Below are positions 37,631-47,320 of a DNA stretch of 64,000 bases, in pieces. The stretch is from Propioniciclava tarda. Lineage in GTDB: Bacteria > Actinomycetota > Actinomycetes > Propionibacteriales > Propionibacteriaceae. Each line of letters begins with the position of its first letter. Position 1 is the first letter of the stretch. Both the position numbers and the translations under genes were made by a program. The notes beneath the pieces were generated by a model. That model saw only the letters and a program-made list of their open reading frames with translations, searched no databases and was not told where the DNA came from. The stretch is taken from assembly GCF_900182665.1 (NCBI RefSeq), contig NZ_FXTL01000005.1:79680-143679 (forward strand), read 5' to 3'.

Positions 37631-38533
37631 TCACACGCGCAGGTAGCGTCGTGTGGCTATCAACGTTGGAATAGTAGAGAGCACGACGGCCACCGCCACA
37701 ACAGCTAGCACGGTGAGTCCGATATTGTCCCAGCCGATCCAGCGGACGGTCTGGATGGCAGGTTGAGCCTTGCCGATGATCACGAACTGCTCCAGGCCCG
37801 CCAACGTGAGGCACGCCAGGACGGCTCCGGCGAGGGCCGCGACCAGCGATTCGAGCAGGAACGGCAGCACGATGAACCAGTTGCTGGCGCCGACGAGCCT
37901 CATGATGCCGAGCTCGCGTCGCCGCGAGAACGCGGCCATGCGGATGGTGTTGCCGATCTGCAGAGCCGCGGCGAGCAGCAACAGCAGGGACGCCCCGACG
38001 GTCGCCACGCGGGCGAGATTGAGCCACGCGAAAACGGGCTCCAGAATGCCGCGAAGGTCTTGCACCTTCTGCACCCCGGGCAGCCCCTGCACCGCCGAGA
38101 CCACGCCCTGGTAGTCCTCGGGGTTCTTCAGCTTGACCCGGAAGTTGTCCTGCATGTCGGCTGCCGTCATGGTGCCGAGGATGGACGAGTCCTTGTAGAC
38201 CTCTTTGAACTGGACGAAGACCTCGTCCTTGGTCTCGTAGGTGACCGCGGCCACTTCGGCGTTCGACTCGAGGGTCTTGCGGATCACGTCGCGCTGGGCG
38301 TCCGTGGCATCGTGCCCGGCGTCGCAGTTGGTGCCCTGGGTCGCCGCGGTGCACAGGAAGACCGTGACTTCGATCTTGTCGTACCAGCGACCCTTGATCA
38401 GGTCGACCTGCTGGGCGGACAGCAGCCCCACCCCGAACAGCGACAGGGACACCCACATGGTGACGACCACGGCGATCGTCATCGTGATGTTCCGGCGCAG
38501 ACCCGACAGGGCCTCGGTCAGCGTGTGGCGCAT
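37631..38533 (-). CDS. ftsX: Cell-division protein FtsX
   Basis: A 300-residue four-helix membrane protein. TM1 is near residues 18-40, an extracellular loop of about 130 residues contains two Cys (LCTAATQGTNC), and three helices near the C-terminus surround the cytoplasmic segment RRRELGIMRLVGAS. It couples FtsE ATP hydrolysis to the periplasmic hydrolase. ATG at 38533 follows gaggaggcctggc. Confidence 0.95.
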   Translation of the reverse strand: MRHTLTEALSGLRRNITMTIAVVVTMWVSLSLFGVGLLSAQQVDLIKGRWYDKIEVTVFLCTAATQGTNCDAGHDATDAQRDVIRKTLESNAEVAAVTYETKDEVFVQFKEVYKDSSILGTMTAADMQDNFRVKLKNPEDYQGVVSAVQGLPGVQKVQDLRGILEPVFAWLNLARVATVGASLLLLLAAALQIGNTIRMAAFSRRRELGIMRLVGASNWFIVLPFLLESLVAALAGAVLACLTLAGLEQFVIIGKAQPAIQTVRWIGWDNIGLTVLAVVAVAVVLSTIPTLIATRRYLRV

Positions 38534-38569
38534 GCCAGGCCTCCTCGCTGGTTGGTCGTCAACTCAAGC

Positions 38570-39253
38570 TCAGTAGCCATAAACGCCCTTGCTCTGGTCA
38601 CGGACGAGCTCGCCGTCCGAGAGTTCGATCACGCGCTTGCGCATCTGGTCGACGATCGTCGAATCGTGCGTCGCCATGATCACGGTGGTTCCGGTCTTGT
38701 TGATGCGGTCGAGCAGCTTCATGATGCCGACCGAGGTCGTCGGGTCCAGGTTGCCCGTGGGCTCGTCCGCGATCAGGATCGGCGGCCGGTTCACGAAGGC
38801 ACGGGCCAACGCGACCCGCTGCTGCTCGCCACCCGACAGTTCGTCGGTCAGCCGCTCGCTCTTGTCGCCCAGCCCGACGAGATCGAGCGTCTCGGGCACG
38901 ATCGTGCGGATCTCGCGGCTCGACTTGCCGATGACCTGCAGCGCGAAGGCAACGTTCTCGTAGACGGTCTTCCCGGGCAGGAGGCGGAAGTCCTGGAACA
39001 CGGTGCCCACCTGGCGGCGAAGGCGCGGGATGCGCCAGGCCGGGAGGCGTCCGAGATCGTGGCCGGCGACGTAGATCGAGCCCTTGGTCGGCTTGTACTC
39101 GCGCAGGATGAGGCGGAGGAACGTCGACTTGCCCGAGCCGGAGGAGCCGACGAGGAACACGAACTCGCCCTTGTCGATGTCCAAGCTGACGTCGCGCAAC
39201 GCCGGACGGGTCTGCCCGGCGTAGGTCTTGCTGACGTTGTCGAAAGTGATCAC
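38570..39253 (-). CDS. ftsE: Cell-division ATP-binding protein FtsE
   Basis: A 227-residue ABC ATPase. Walker A is [10 protein letters not shown]-loop [21 protein letters not shown], signature LSGGEQQR, Walker [14 protein letters not shown] and switch His in MATHD. GTG at 39253 gives [11 protein letters not shown], with ggaag upstream. It is 36 bases ahead of ftsX. Confidence 0.97.
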   Translation of the reverse strand: MITFDNVSKTYAGQTRPALRDVSLDIDKGEFVFLVGSSGSGKSTFLRLILREYKPTKGSIYVAGHDLGRLPAWRIPRLRRQVGTVFQDFRLLPGKTVYENVAFALQVIGKSSREIRTIVPETLDLVGLGDKSERLTDELSGGEQQRVALARAFVNRPPILIADEPTGNLDPTTSVGIMKLLDRINKTGTTVIMATHDSTIVDQMRKRVIELSDGELVRDQSKGVYGY

Positions 39254-39355
39254 AGGTGCTTCCAGAGACGATCGGATTCCTGAGAAAAGTTCAGGAACGG
39301 GTACGAGAATGCCAGACGAGGCCAGCGGCGTCCCAATCGGCGCGCCGCCGCGCGG

Positions 39356-40468
39356 CTACGAAGCGGCCTGCTCGGCCTGGCGACGCCAGCGGATTCCGGC
39401 GTCCAGGAAGCCGTCGATGTCGCCGTCGAACACGGCGTCGGGGTTGCCGACCTCGTACTCGGTGCGCAGGTCCTTGACCATCTGGTACGGGTTCAGCACG
39501 TACGAGCGCATCTGGTCGCCCCAGGACGCCTTGACGTCGCCGGCCAACTCCTTCTTCTTGGCGTCCTCCTCCTGCTTCTTGAGCAGCAGGAGGCGCGACT
39601 GCAGGACGCGGAGCGCGGCGGCACGGTTCTGGATTTGGCTCTTCTCGTCCTGCATGGACACCACCAGGCCAGTCGGCAGGTGGGTGATGCGGACCGCGGA
39701 GTCCGTCGTGTTGACCGACTGGCCACCCGGGCCCGAGCTGCGGAAGACGTCGACGCGGATGTCGGACTCGGGCACGTCGATGTGGTCGGTCGACTCGATC
39801 AGCGGGATGACCTCGACCGCGGCGAAGCTGGTCTGACGGCGTCCCTGATTGTCGAACGGCGAGATCCGGACCAGGCGGTGGGTGCCGCCCTCGACGCTGA
39901 GCGTCCCGTAGGCGAAAGGCGCGCTGACTTCGAACGTCACCGACTTCAGGCCCGCCTCCTCGGCGTAGCTCGTGTCGAGGATCTTGACCGCGTAGCCGTG
40001 GCGCTCGGCCCAGCGCAGGTACATGCGCAGCAGCATCTCGGCGAAGTCGGCGGCGTCCACTCCCCCGGCGCCGGAGCGGATCGACACGACCGCGTCGCGC
40101 TCGTCGTATTCGCCGTTCAGGAGCGTCCGGATCTCCAGGACCTCCAGATCGTCGCGCAGCACCTTGTATTCACCGGACGCCTCCGCGAGCGTCGCGCTGT
40201 CGGACTCTTCTTGGGCCAGCTCGACCAGGACGCTCAGGTCATCGAGGCGCTGACGGAGCTTGGTGACCTTCTCGACCTCGGCCTGCAACCGCGACAGCCG
40301 CGACGTGACGCGCTGGGCGTTGGCCTGGTCGTCCCAAAGATCGGGGGCCGCGACCTCCTCGCCGAGCTTCGCGATCTCGGCCCGCATCGACGGCACGTCG
40401 AGCACCGCCTCGATGGAGGTCAGGGTGCGATCGAGCGTCTCGATGTCGTTGTCAATGTCGGCGGCCAC
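39356..40468 (-). CDS. prfB: Peptide chain release factor 2
   Basis: A 370-residue RF2 recognising UGA and UAA. The stop-codon reading SPF motif is in [17 protein letters not shown], and the catalytic GGQ is in [16 protein letters not shown]. The frame is continuous from GTG 40468, so the E. coli-type +1 programmed frameshift is absent. The start region lacks a clear Shine-Dalgarno. It heads the ftsEX-smpB gene series. Confidence 0.97.
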   Translation of the reverse strand: MAADIDNDIETLDRTLTSIEAVLDVPSMRAEIAKLGEEVAAPDLWDDQANAQRVTSRLSRLQAEVEKVTKLRQRLDDLSVLVELAQEESDSATLAEASGEYKVLRDDLEVLEIRTLLNGEYDERDAVVSIRSGAGGVDAADFAEMLLRMYLRWAERHGYAVKILDTSYAEEAGLKSVTFEVSAPFAYGTLSVEGGTHRLVRISPFDNQGRRQTSFAAVEVIPLIESTDHIDVPESDIRVDVFRSSGPGGQSVNTTDSAVRITHLPTGLVVSMQDEKSQIQNRAAALRVLQSRLLLLKKQEEDAKKKELAGDVKASWGDQMRSYVLNPYQMVKDLRTEYEVGNPDAVFDGDIDGFLDAGIRWRRQAEQAAS

Positions 40469-40515
40469 GAGGGTGGAGTCTACCCCGGACGCCGTCCGCC
40501 GAGGTCATCGCGGGT

Positions 40516-40587
40516 GGGCGCAGAGGGACTCGAACCCCCGACCACCTCCTTGTAAGGGAGGGGCTCTACCAGCTGAGCTATGCGCCC
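40516..40587 (-). tRNA. tRNA-Val (anticodon UAC)
   Basis: 72 bases that fold as a full cloverleaf: acceptor GGGCGCA/TGCGCCC, D-arm GCTC...GAGC, anticodon stem CCTCC/GGAGG with loop CTTACAA (UAC at positions 34-36) and T-arm GGGGG-TTCGAGT-CCCTC. The CCA end is not encoded. It reads GUA and related Val codons. Confidence 0.95.
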
Positions 40588-40748
40588 CGGCGGACCATGC
40601 TAGCTGCCCACCCGCCCTGCGTCATGGCTGCGAAAGACCGTCTCCAGGCGGCCAAGCGTCTCCGTGACGCGGACGAGGAGGCGCCATTGATCGGCCACGA
40701 CCAGCGATAGGGACGCCCGGGCCGCGGCGGCTCCTCGGCGTAGGCGCT

Positions 40749-41177
40749 TTACTTGCGACTCGCCTTGGGGCGGACGACCTTTTGGGCGTGCCAGTCCTTG
40801 CTGACTTTGACGACGTTGGCCAACGCCAGGCCCGCCGTGATGGCGCCCTCGGCGATGTCGGCCGGGTCCACGTAGCCGGGACGCCCCACCTTCGGCGTCA
40901 TCAGCCAGATGTGGCCGGTGTCGGAGAGATCGCGCAGCGAGTCCACGAGGCCATCGACCAGGTCACCGTCCTCGTCGCGCCACCACAGCAGCACGGCGTC
41001 CACGGCCTCCAGCGCGTCCTCGACCAGGTCACCGTCGACGGCGTCCATGATGGCGTCGCGCAGGGACTCGTCAACGTCGGAGTCCCAGCCCAGTTCCTGA
41101 ATGGCCAGGCCGGTGCGCAATTCCATCGCAACGACCGCCCGGGTGTCCTGCTTACCCGGCCCTGCCGTGGTTCCCAC
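40749..41177 (-). CDS. DUF3052 family protein
   Basis: A 142-residue acidic protein conserved in Actinobacteria and often next to the pyruvate dehydrogenase E1 gene, as here. ELGWDSDVDESLRDAIMD and LLWWRDEDGDLVDGLVDSLRDLSDTGHIWLMTPK are typical; the C-terminus is basic. The function is unknown. GTG at 41177 is chosen because ggaggaacca precedes it; an ATG at 41216 has no ribosome site and codes for unrelated residues. Confidence 0.85.
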   Translation of the reverse strand: MGTTAGPGKQDTRAVVAMELRTGLAIQELGWDSDVDESLRDAIMDAVDGDLVEDALEAVDAVLLWWRDEDGDLVDGLVDSLRDLSDTGHIWLMTPKVGRPGYVDPADIAEGAITAGLALANVVKVSKDWHAQKVVRPKASRK

Positions 41178-41266
41178 TGGTTCCTCCGCTTTCTCACGCA
41201 CGTCGATGGGTGGCATCTACAGTGCCAGAAACTCGGCGCGCCCGACAGCGCTGCGCGAACCCACGG

Positions 41267-44026
41267 TCAGCTGTCGCCTCCCGCGTTCCCGGACGCCCCC
41301 GCCGTGACGTCGAGCAGCTGGTAGCGCTCGGCAGCCTCGCGAGGCACCGACGGATCGAGCTCGCCGGCGTCCACCAACAGCTGCAACGCCCGGACCGCCA
41401 TCGACGGACCGTCGATGTGGAAGAAGCGACGAGCCGCGGCGCGCGTCTCGGAGAAGCCGAAGCCGTCCGCACCCAGGGACGCGAAGCGAGCCGGCACCCA
41501 TTGAGCGATCTGGTCCTGGACCTGCTTCATGTAGTCCGAGGTCGCGATCACGGGTCCGGGGCGTCCGGACAAGCGCTGCGTCACGTACGGGACGCGACGC
41601 TCGGCGTCCGGGTACAAGAAGTTGTGCTCGTCACAGTCCATGGCCTCGCGGCGCAGTTCGGTCCAGCTCGTGACGCTCCAGACGTCCGCGACCACGCCGT
41701 AGTCGCGCTTGAGCAGCTCTTGGGCCTCCAGCGCCCACGGGACTCCGACGCCGGACGCCAGCAGCTGGCAGCGGCGCGCGTCCGGGTTGACGCCCTCGAA
41801 CGAGCCCTCCTTGAGCAGGTACATGCCCTTGAGGATGCCCTCGACATCGACGTTCTCCGGCTCGGCCGGCTGCACCATCGGCTCGTTGTAGACCGTGAGG
41901 TAATAGATGACGTCCTCGGGCTTGTCGCCGTACATGCGCTCGAGACCCGCGCGCATGATGTGCGCGATCTCGTAGCCGTACGCCGGGTCGTACGTCACCA
42001 CGGCCGGGTTCGTCGCGGCGAGCATCGGGCTGTGCCCGTCCATGTGCTGGGTTCCCTCGCCGGTCAGCGTGGTGCGTCCGGCGGTGGCGCCGATCATGAA
42101 GCCGCGCGACAGCTGGTCGGCGGCCGCCCAGATGGCGTCCCCGGTGCGCTGGAAGCCGAACATCGAATAGAAGATGTAGAACGGCACCATCGGCAGGTCG
42201 TGCGTCGCGTAGCTGCTGCCCACGGCCGTGAAGGACGCCAGCGAGCCGGCCTCGTTGATGCCCAGGTGCAGGATCTGACCGTTCTTGGCCTCGCGGTAGG
42301 ACAGCATCAGCTCGTGGTCCACCGGCGTGTAGTTCTGGCCGTGCGGGTTGTAGATCTTGACCGTCGGGAAGAACGAGTCCATGCCGAACGTGCGCGCCTC
42401 GTCCGGGATGATCGGGACGAAGTGCGGGGCGAAGTCCTTCTCGCGCAGGAGATCCTTGACCAGGCGGACGAGCGCCATCGTCGTCGCGACGGGCTGGTTG
42501 CCGGAGCCCTTCCTGACCGACGCGTACGCCTTGTCGCTCGGCAGCGCGATCGGCTTCGGCTGATTGCGGCGCTGCGGGACGCCTCCGCCGAGGGCCTTAC
42601 GGCGCTCGAGGGCGTACTGGATGCGCTCGTCGTCCGCCTCGGGACGCACGTACGGCGGCTGGTAGAGGTTCTCCTCCAGCTGCGCGTCCGTGATCGGCAT
42701 GTCGAGGCGATCGCGGAACTGCTTGAGGTCGTCGAGCGCGAACTTCTTCATCTGGTGCGTGGCGTTGCGGCCCGCGAAGTGCTGCCCGAGGAAGTAGCCC
42801 TTGATGGTGTGCGCCAGGATCACGGTGGGCGCGCCCTGGAACTTCACGGCCGAGTCGAAGGCCGAGTAGACCTTGTGGTAGTCATGGCCGCCGCGAGAGA
42901 GGCGCCAGATCTGGTCGTCGGTCCAGCCCTCGACCATCTTCGCGGTGCGCGGGTCGCGGTTGAAGAAGTGCTCGCGCACGTAGGCGCCGTCGTTCGCCTT
43001 GAAGGTCTGGTAGTCGCCGTCCGAGGTGGCGTTCATCAGGTTGACGAGGGCGCCGTCCTTGTCCTGGGCGAGCAGCGGATCCCAGCCGCGTCCCCAGACG
43101 ACCTTGATGACGTTCCAGCCGGCGCCACGGAAGAAGGCCTCCAGCTCCTGCATGATCTTGCCGTTGCCGCGGACGGGACCGTCGAGGCGCTGCAGGTTGC
43201 AGTTGATGACGAAGTTCAGGTTGTCGAGACCCTCGTACGCCGCGAGCTGCAGCGCACCGCGGCTCTCGACCTCATCCATCTCGCCGTCGCCGAGGAACGC
43301 CCAGACGTTCTGGTCGGAGGTGTCCTTCAGGCCACGGTTGTGCAGGTACTTGTTGAACTGCGCCTGGTAGATCGCGTTGATCGGACCAAGGCCCATCGAC
43401 ACCGTCGGGAACTCCCAGAAGTCGGGCATCTGCCGCGGGTGCGGGTAGGACGGCAGCGCGCGGACGCGTCCGTCGACGATGTGGCTCTTCTCCTGGCGGA
43501 AGCCGTCCAGATCGGCCTCGTCGAGGCGTCCCTCGAGGAACGCGCGGGCATACATGCCGGGCGAAGCGTGGCCCTGGAAGAAGATCTGATCGCCGCCGCC
43601 TGCGTGGTCCTTGCCGCGGAAGAAGTGGTTGAAGCCCACCTCGTACAGCGTCGCCGAGGACGCGTACGTGGAGATGTGGCCGCCGACGCCCACGCCCGGA
43701 CGCTGCGCCCGGTGCACCATCACGGCCGCGTTCCACCGGACCAGGCGACGGAACTTGCGCTCCAGGTCGACGTCGCCCGGGTACCAGGGCTCGCGCTCGG
43801 CGGGGATCGTGTTGACGAAGTCGGTGGCGGTCAGCGACGGGATGCCCACGTGCCGATCACGCGCGCGTTCCATCATCTTCAGCATCACGTAGCGCGCGCG
43901 GTTGCGTCCGCCCGCCTCGATCATGCCGTCCAGCGACTCCAACCACTCGGCGGTCTCCGCCGGGTCGGTGTCGGGCAGGTTGGCGGGGATCCCGTTCAAG
44001 ATGGGTCCAGAGTCACGAGCGGCCAC
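41267..44026 (-). CDS. aceE: Pyruvate dehydrogenase E1 component (homodimeric AceE)
   Basis: A 919-residue thiamine-diphosphate enzyme that decarboxylates pyruvate for acetyl-CoA synthesis, working with E2 and E3 encoded elsewhere. The ThDP-Mg motif is [35 protein letters not shown], and an active-site loop is [17 protein letters not shown]. Length and the start region ([19 protein letters not shown]) match AceE. GTG at 44026 has aaagga upstream. DUF3052 lies just downstream. Confidence 0.97.
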   Translation of the reverse strand: MAARDSGPILNGIPANLPDTDPAETAEWLESLDGMIEAGGRNRARYVMLKMMERARDRHVGIPSLTATDFVNTIPAEREPWYPGDVDLERKFRRLVRWNAAVMVHRAQRPGVGVGGHISTYASSATLYEVGFNHFFRGKDHAGGGDQIFFQGHASPGMYARAFLEGRLDEADLDGFRQEKSHIVDGRVRALPSYPHPRQMPDFWEFPTVSMGLGPINAIYQAQFNKYLHNRGLKDTSDQNVWAFLGDGEMDEVESRGALQLAAYEGLDNLNFVINCNLQRLDGPVRGNGKIMQELEAFFRGAGWNVIKVVWGRGWDPLLAQDKDGALVNLMNATSDGDYQTFKANDGAYVREHFFNRDPRTAKMVEGWTDDQIWRLSRGGHDYHKVYSAFDSAVKFQGAPTVILAHTIKGYFLGQHFAGRNATHQMKKFALDDLKQFRDRLDMPITDAQLEENLYQPPYVRPEADDERIQYALERRKALGGGVPQRRNQPKPIALPSDKAYASVRKGSGNQPVATTMALVRLVKDLLREKDFAPHFVPIIPDEARTFGMDSFFPTVKIYNPHGQNYTPVDHELMLSYREAKNGQILHLGINEAGSLASFTAVGSSYATHDLPMVPFYIFYSMFGFQRTGDAIWAAADQLSRGFMIGATAGRTTLTGEGTQHMDGHSPMLAATNPAVVTYDPAYGYEIAHIMRAGLERMYGDKPEDVIYYLTVYNEPMVQPAEPENVDVEGILKGMYLLKEGSFEGVNPDARRCQLLASGVGVPWALEAQELLKRDYGVVADVWSVTSWTELRREAMDCDEHNFLYPDAERRVPYVTQRLSGRPGPVIATSDYMKQVQDQIAQWVPARFASLGADGFGFSETRAAARRFFHIDGPSMAVRALQLLVDAGELDPSVPREAAERYQLLDVTAGASGNAGGDS

Positions 44027-44113
44027 GTGTCGTCCTTTCGCGATGCGTTGCGTTCGGTGTCCATCCTGCCTCGTTCCACGCCCGAAAGCACACCACGGCT
44101 GGCCCTCGGGACC

Positions 44114-44140
44114 GTCCGGGCCCTATCGGGCAGCCCGGAC
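44114..44140 (-). terminator. Hairpin after the HhH-PHP gene
   Basis: An 8-bp stem gtccgggc/gcccggac with an 11-base loop, four bases past the stop of the HhH-PHP gene and before aceE. It has no U tract, so it is a weak terminator candidate. Confidence 0.4.
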
Positions 44141-44143
44141 GCG

Positions 44144-45172
44144 TCAGTTCTGGTGGGAGGCGGTCCAGTCCAGGAGCCGCTCGACCGGCCAGGTGTTGAC
44201 GATGCGGTCGGCGTCGATTCCGGCGGCCATCGCCTTGCGGACCCCGTGCACCGTCCACTCGAGTTGGCCGGGAGCGTGGGCGTCCGTGTCGATCGCGAAC
44301 AGACATCCCATCTCGGACGCCAGCGCCAAGAGATCGTCCGGCGGGTCCAGTCGCTCGGGTCGAGAGTTGATCTCGACGGCCTTGCCGAAGTGCCGGCACG
44401 CCTCGAAGACCACCTCGGCATCGAAAGCGCTCTGTGGCCGGGTGCCGCGTCCGCCGGCGATGAGGCGTCCGGTGACGTGGCCCAGGATGTCCGAGCGCGG
44501 GTTGGCGATGGCGGCGACCATCCGGCTCGTCATCGCGTCGGCGTCCATGCGGAGCTTGGAGTGCACGGACGCGACCACGAGGTCGAGGGCGTCCAGCAGG
44601 CCGGGCTCCTGGTCGAGCGCGCCGTCGTCGAGGATGTCGGCCTCGATGCCGGTGAGGATCCGGAAGGGCGCCACCTCGCGGTTGAGGGCGGCGATGTCGT
44701 CGAGTTGGGCTCGCAGGCGGGACGCGTCCAGGCCGCGGGCCACCCGCAGGTTCGGGGAGTGATCCGTCACCGCCAGGTACTCGCGGCCGAGGGCGCGGGC
44801 GGCGTCCACCATGTCGGGCAGCGGCGAGTAGCCGTCGGAGGCGTCCGTGTGGGAGTGCAGTTCGCCGCGGATCGCGCCGAGCAGCGGCCCGGCTTGGCTA
44901 TCGAAGGACGCTGTCTCGTCGCGGACGCTCGCCAGATACTCGGGAAGGATGCCGTCGGACGCCTGCGCGATGACCTTGGCCGTGGACTCGCCGATGCCGG
45001 GGAGCGACGTCCAGGAGCGCGCGGCGTCCACGACGGCGCGGTCGGCGGGGGTCAGCGCCGTCAGGACGTCGGCCGCCTTGCGGAACGCGGTGGCCTTGCG
45101 GGTCTGGCCGCCGGCGCGCTCCATGAGGTAGGCGATCTCGCGCAGGGCCTCCACGGGGTCGATCTGGGTCAC
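44144..45172 (-). CDS. HhH-PHP domain protein (PolX-like without polymerase core)
   Basis: A 342-residue protein. The N-terminal ~100 residues form a helix-hairpin-helix-like DNA-binding domain as in family X polymerases (LPGIGESTAKVIAQA). The rest is a PHP phosphoesterase: GELHSHTDASDG, VTDHSPN, EADILDDG, ASVHS, and DTDAH near the end. The nucleotidyltransferase palm of PolX is missing, so polymerisation is not expected; a repair nuclease or phosphatase role is inference. GTG at 45172 follows aggagtgggcgg. Confidence 0.85.
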   Translation of the reverse strand: MTQIDPVEALREIAYLMERAGGQTRKATAFRKAADVLTALTPADRAVVDAARSWTSLPGIGESTAKVIAQASDGILPEYLASVRDETASFDSQAGPLLGAIRGELHSHTDASDGYSPLPDMVDAARALGREYLAVTDHSPNLRVARGLDASRLRAQLDDIAALNREVAPFRILTGIEADILDDGALDQEPGLLDALDLVVASVHSKLRMDADAMTSRMVAAIANPRSDILGHVTGRLIAGGRGTRPQSAFDAEVVFEACRHFGKAVEINSRPERLDPPDDLLALASEMGCLFAIDTDAHAPGQLEWTVHGVRKAMAAGIDADRIVNTWPVERLLDWTASHQN

Positions 45173-45211
45173 CCGCCCACTCCTACGCGATCGACGGGCG
45201 AGAGGCAAGCC

Positions 45212-46009
45212 TCAGGCCCACGTCCAGGACGTCAGGACGGCTTCGATCGAGGGTGCAGGGTCGGTCGAGGCGCCGGCGAAGGCCGTCACAACGTACGTCT
45301 GATCGTGGTGGGTGAAGCAGGTGAGGTGCCAGTTGCGGACCGAGTCTGAGAGGGCCACGTCGACCCTGGACTCTGCTGGCCCACCCGTCGACGTCACGGG
45401 GATCGGCTCGGGGTCCGGCCTGGGATCCACCAGCCACTGGGTGCGGGACGACTGGGCCTCGCAGGCCTCCTCGGGCGTGGACTCCCCCGCCACGTCCACG
45501 AGGATCGTTGCTGACCCGCGGCTGAACCGCGCGGCGTTGAAGAGGCTCCCATCCTCGGTCGGCCCCCAGCCGCTCGGCGGCTGGACCAACGCTCCGGGGA
45601 CGCCGATCCTGCCGGCGCCCGAGGCAGGCACCGGTGGCGCTGCCGTGGGAGGCGTCCCGATCTGCGGCGTGGGCTCGCTGGGCCGAGCCGAGGGACCCGT
45701 CGGGCCCTCCCAGCGCCAGGATCCCAGCAACTCCCCGTCCGAGCGAACGAGGGCAGCGCGCGACGCTTGGTCGGGCTCGGACGCCGGACCTGAGGACGCG
45801 TCGGCGGACGCCAGCGGGAGTTGGTGACGACCCCGTCGCCGATGGTCTCGAGGGGTTCCTGCCAGGCGGGTGGGGAGAAGTCGGGTCCAGGCTGGCCTGG
45901 AGGCGTCGGTGTCGCGCCGGGCTCGCCGGCTTTTCAGACACGGCGACGTCGCCTTCCGATGCGGTCCGCCCAGCCCATGGCCCCGCAGCGTACCCACCAG
46001 CGCCGCCAC
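45212..46009 (-). CDS. Hypothetical protein with uncertain N-terminus
   Basis: The C-terminal two thirds look like a real protein: LVRSDGELLGSWRWEGP, a Pro/Thr-rich linker, then LVQPPSGWGPTEDGSLFNAARFSRGSATILV and WHLTCFTHHDQTYVVTAFAG ending SWTWA. I do not recognise a family. The N-terminal ~70 residues from the frame's GTG (46009) are Arg-rich and look unlike coding sequence. A neighbouring frame gives VSEKPASPARHRR there. Either the start is internal or there is a frameshift. It is divergent from fasR. Confidence 0.5.
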   Translation of the reverse strand: MAALVGTLRGHGLGGPHRKATSPCLKSRRARRDTDASRPAWTRLLPTRLAGTPRDHRRRGRHQLPLASADASSGPASEPDQASRAALVRSDGELLGSWRWEGPTGPSARPSEPTPQIGTPPTAAPPVPASGAGRIGVPGALVQPPSGWGPTEDGSLFNAARFSRGSATILVDVAGESTPEEACEAQSSRTQWLVDPRPDPEPIPVTSTGGPAESRVDVALSDSVRNWHLTCFTHHDQTYVVTAFAGASTDPAPSIEAVLTSWTWA

Positions 46010-46041
46010 TAGGCTGGCCGGGATCCGAGGGGAGGGTGGCG

Positions 46042-47214
46042 GTGGCGTCCAACGAAGCTGACTGGGTTCCGTCGCCTCGCGTCCGGGCGGCCATCTCCAA
46101 ACGACTGGCGGCCGCCGCGCCGGCCATGACCGCGACGGCGCTCGCCGACATGGCGACGAAGTACGCCTGGATCAAGGCCCTCGACCCCGACTACCGATCC
46201 TGGATCAACGTGATCGTCCGGACCGGTGTCGACGGCTTCGTGTCGTGGTTCGAACGAGGGGCGTCCGGCCCGGGCGCGGGAAACATCTTCGACTCGGCGC
46301 CGCGTCCGCTGCAGCGCCAGGTCTCGCTGCAGCAGACCCTCGATCTGATCCGCTCAACGATTGCCAGCGTCGAACTGCACGTCTCCACACAGATGCCGCG
46401 CGGTGATCGGGCTGTGTGCAAGACGGCGATCCTGCACTACGCGCGCGAGGTCGCCTTCGACGCGGCCGAGGTGTACGCGCACGCGGCCGAGACCCGCGGC
46501 GCCTGGGACGCCCGCGTCGAGGCCATGGTCATCGACGCGGTGATCCGGGGCGACGCGTCCGAGACGGTGCTCTCGCGCGCGTCGGCGCTGGGCTGGAGCG
46601 CACCGGCCGGCATCACTGTCGTCATCGGCGACCTCAACGGCGCCAAGGACGCCTCCCTGCGTCGGATCGCCGCCCGCGCCGGCATCGACGCCCTCCTGGC
46701 GCCCCAAGGAGAACGCCTCGTCGTCTTGTTGGGCGGTTCCTTCAGCACCGACGCGGACGCCGTCGCTGCCACCGCCGGGCTTTCGGACGCCTTCGGTCCA
46801 GGTCCCATCGTGGTCGGCCCGGTGGTGCACGACCTCGCCTCGACCGTGACCAGCGCGCGAGCGGCCCTGGCCGGCCGACGAGCAGTTGCGGCTTGGCCGG
46901 CCGCCCCGCGTCCGGTGCTGGCGTCCGATTTGCTGCCCGAACGGGCGCTCATGGGCGACGGTCACGCGCGGCGCGCGCTCGCGGATCACGTCTTCAAGGC
47001 GCTCGAGGGACACGGCGGCGACCTGCTGGAAACGCTCGAAGTCTTCTTCGAGACCGGCAGCATCGAGGGCACGTCGCGGCGCCTGTTCATCCATGCCAAC
47101 ACGGCGCGTTATCGCCTCGGACGCGTCGAGGACGTGACCGGGTTCTCACCCCTCGATCAGCGCGACGCCTACGCCCTACGGCTCGGCCTGAGCCTTGGAC
47201 GCATCCTGTCCTGA
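46042..47214 (+). CDS. fasR: FasR-type PucR-family activator of fatty-acid synthesis
   Basis: A 390-residue regulator whose C-terminus is a PucR-type HTH (LLETLEVFFETGSIEGTSRRLFIHANTARYRLGRVEDVTG). A central GGDEF-like degenerate domain precedes it (AGITVVIGDLNGAKD...LLAPQGERLVVLLGG). In Streptomyces the equivalent gene directly upstream of fabD-fabH-acpP-fabF is the activator FasR, and the same order is seen here. GTG at 46042 has ggggaggg upstream; the GTG at 46036 overlaps that site. Confidence 0.88.
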   Translation: MASNEADWVPSPRVRAAISKRLAAAAPAMTATALADMATKYAWIKALDPDYRSWINVIVRTGVDGFVSWFERGASGPGAGNIFDSAPRPLQRQVSLQQTLDLIRSTIASVELHVSTQMPRGDRAVCKTAILHYAREVAFDAAEVYAHAAETRGAWDARVEAMVIDAVIRGDASETVLSRASALGWSAPAGITVVIGDLNGAKDASLRRIAARAGIDALLAPQGERLVVLLGGSFSTDADAVAATAGLSDAFGPGPIVVGPVVHDLASTVTSARAALAGRRAVAAWPAAPRPVLASDLLPERALMGDGHARRALADHVFKALEGHGGDLLETLEVFFETGSIEGTSRRLFIHANTARYRLGRVEDVTGFSPLDQRDAYALRLGLSLGRILS

Positions 47215-47236
47215 GCCCGAAGCGCGGTTCCGGCTC

Positions 47237-47253
47237 TTGTAGGAAACCTACAA
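47237..47253 (+). promoter_or_regulatory. Palindromic operator between fasR and fabD
   Basis: A perfect inverted repeat, TTGTAGG-aaa-CCTACAA, 22 bases after fasR and 67 bases before the fabD start. It is AT-rich relative to the surroundings and is the only such palindrome in this gap. Position and symmetry suggest a binding site for FasR, which would activate the fab operon. The factor's identity is inference. Confidence 0.6.
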
Positions 47254-47320
47254 AGACAGACCTGAATTTTGGTTGGCGCCGCGCCCGGCGTTGTACGGAC
47301 GCGCCCGCAAGGATTACTGC

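Noticed and set aside
39356..40468. A possible programmed frameshift in prfB
   Set aside because: The frame is continuous; there is no early UGA as in E. coli RF2.
40624..40710. A 28-codon plus-strand frame (MAAKDRLQAAKRLRDAD...) after tRNA-Val
   Set aside because: There is no ribosome site or homology. It looks helical but is too short to separate from chance.
41210..45349. A plus-strand open frame of more than 1300 codons opposite aceE and the HhH-PHP gene
   Set aside because: Same cause as the gdh shadow. It spans two real minus-strand genes and has no homology-like content.
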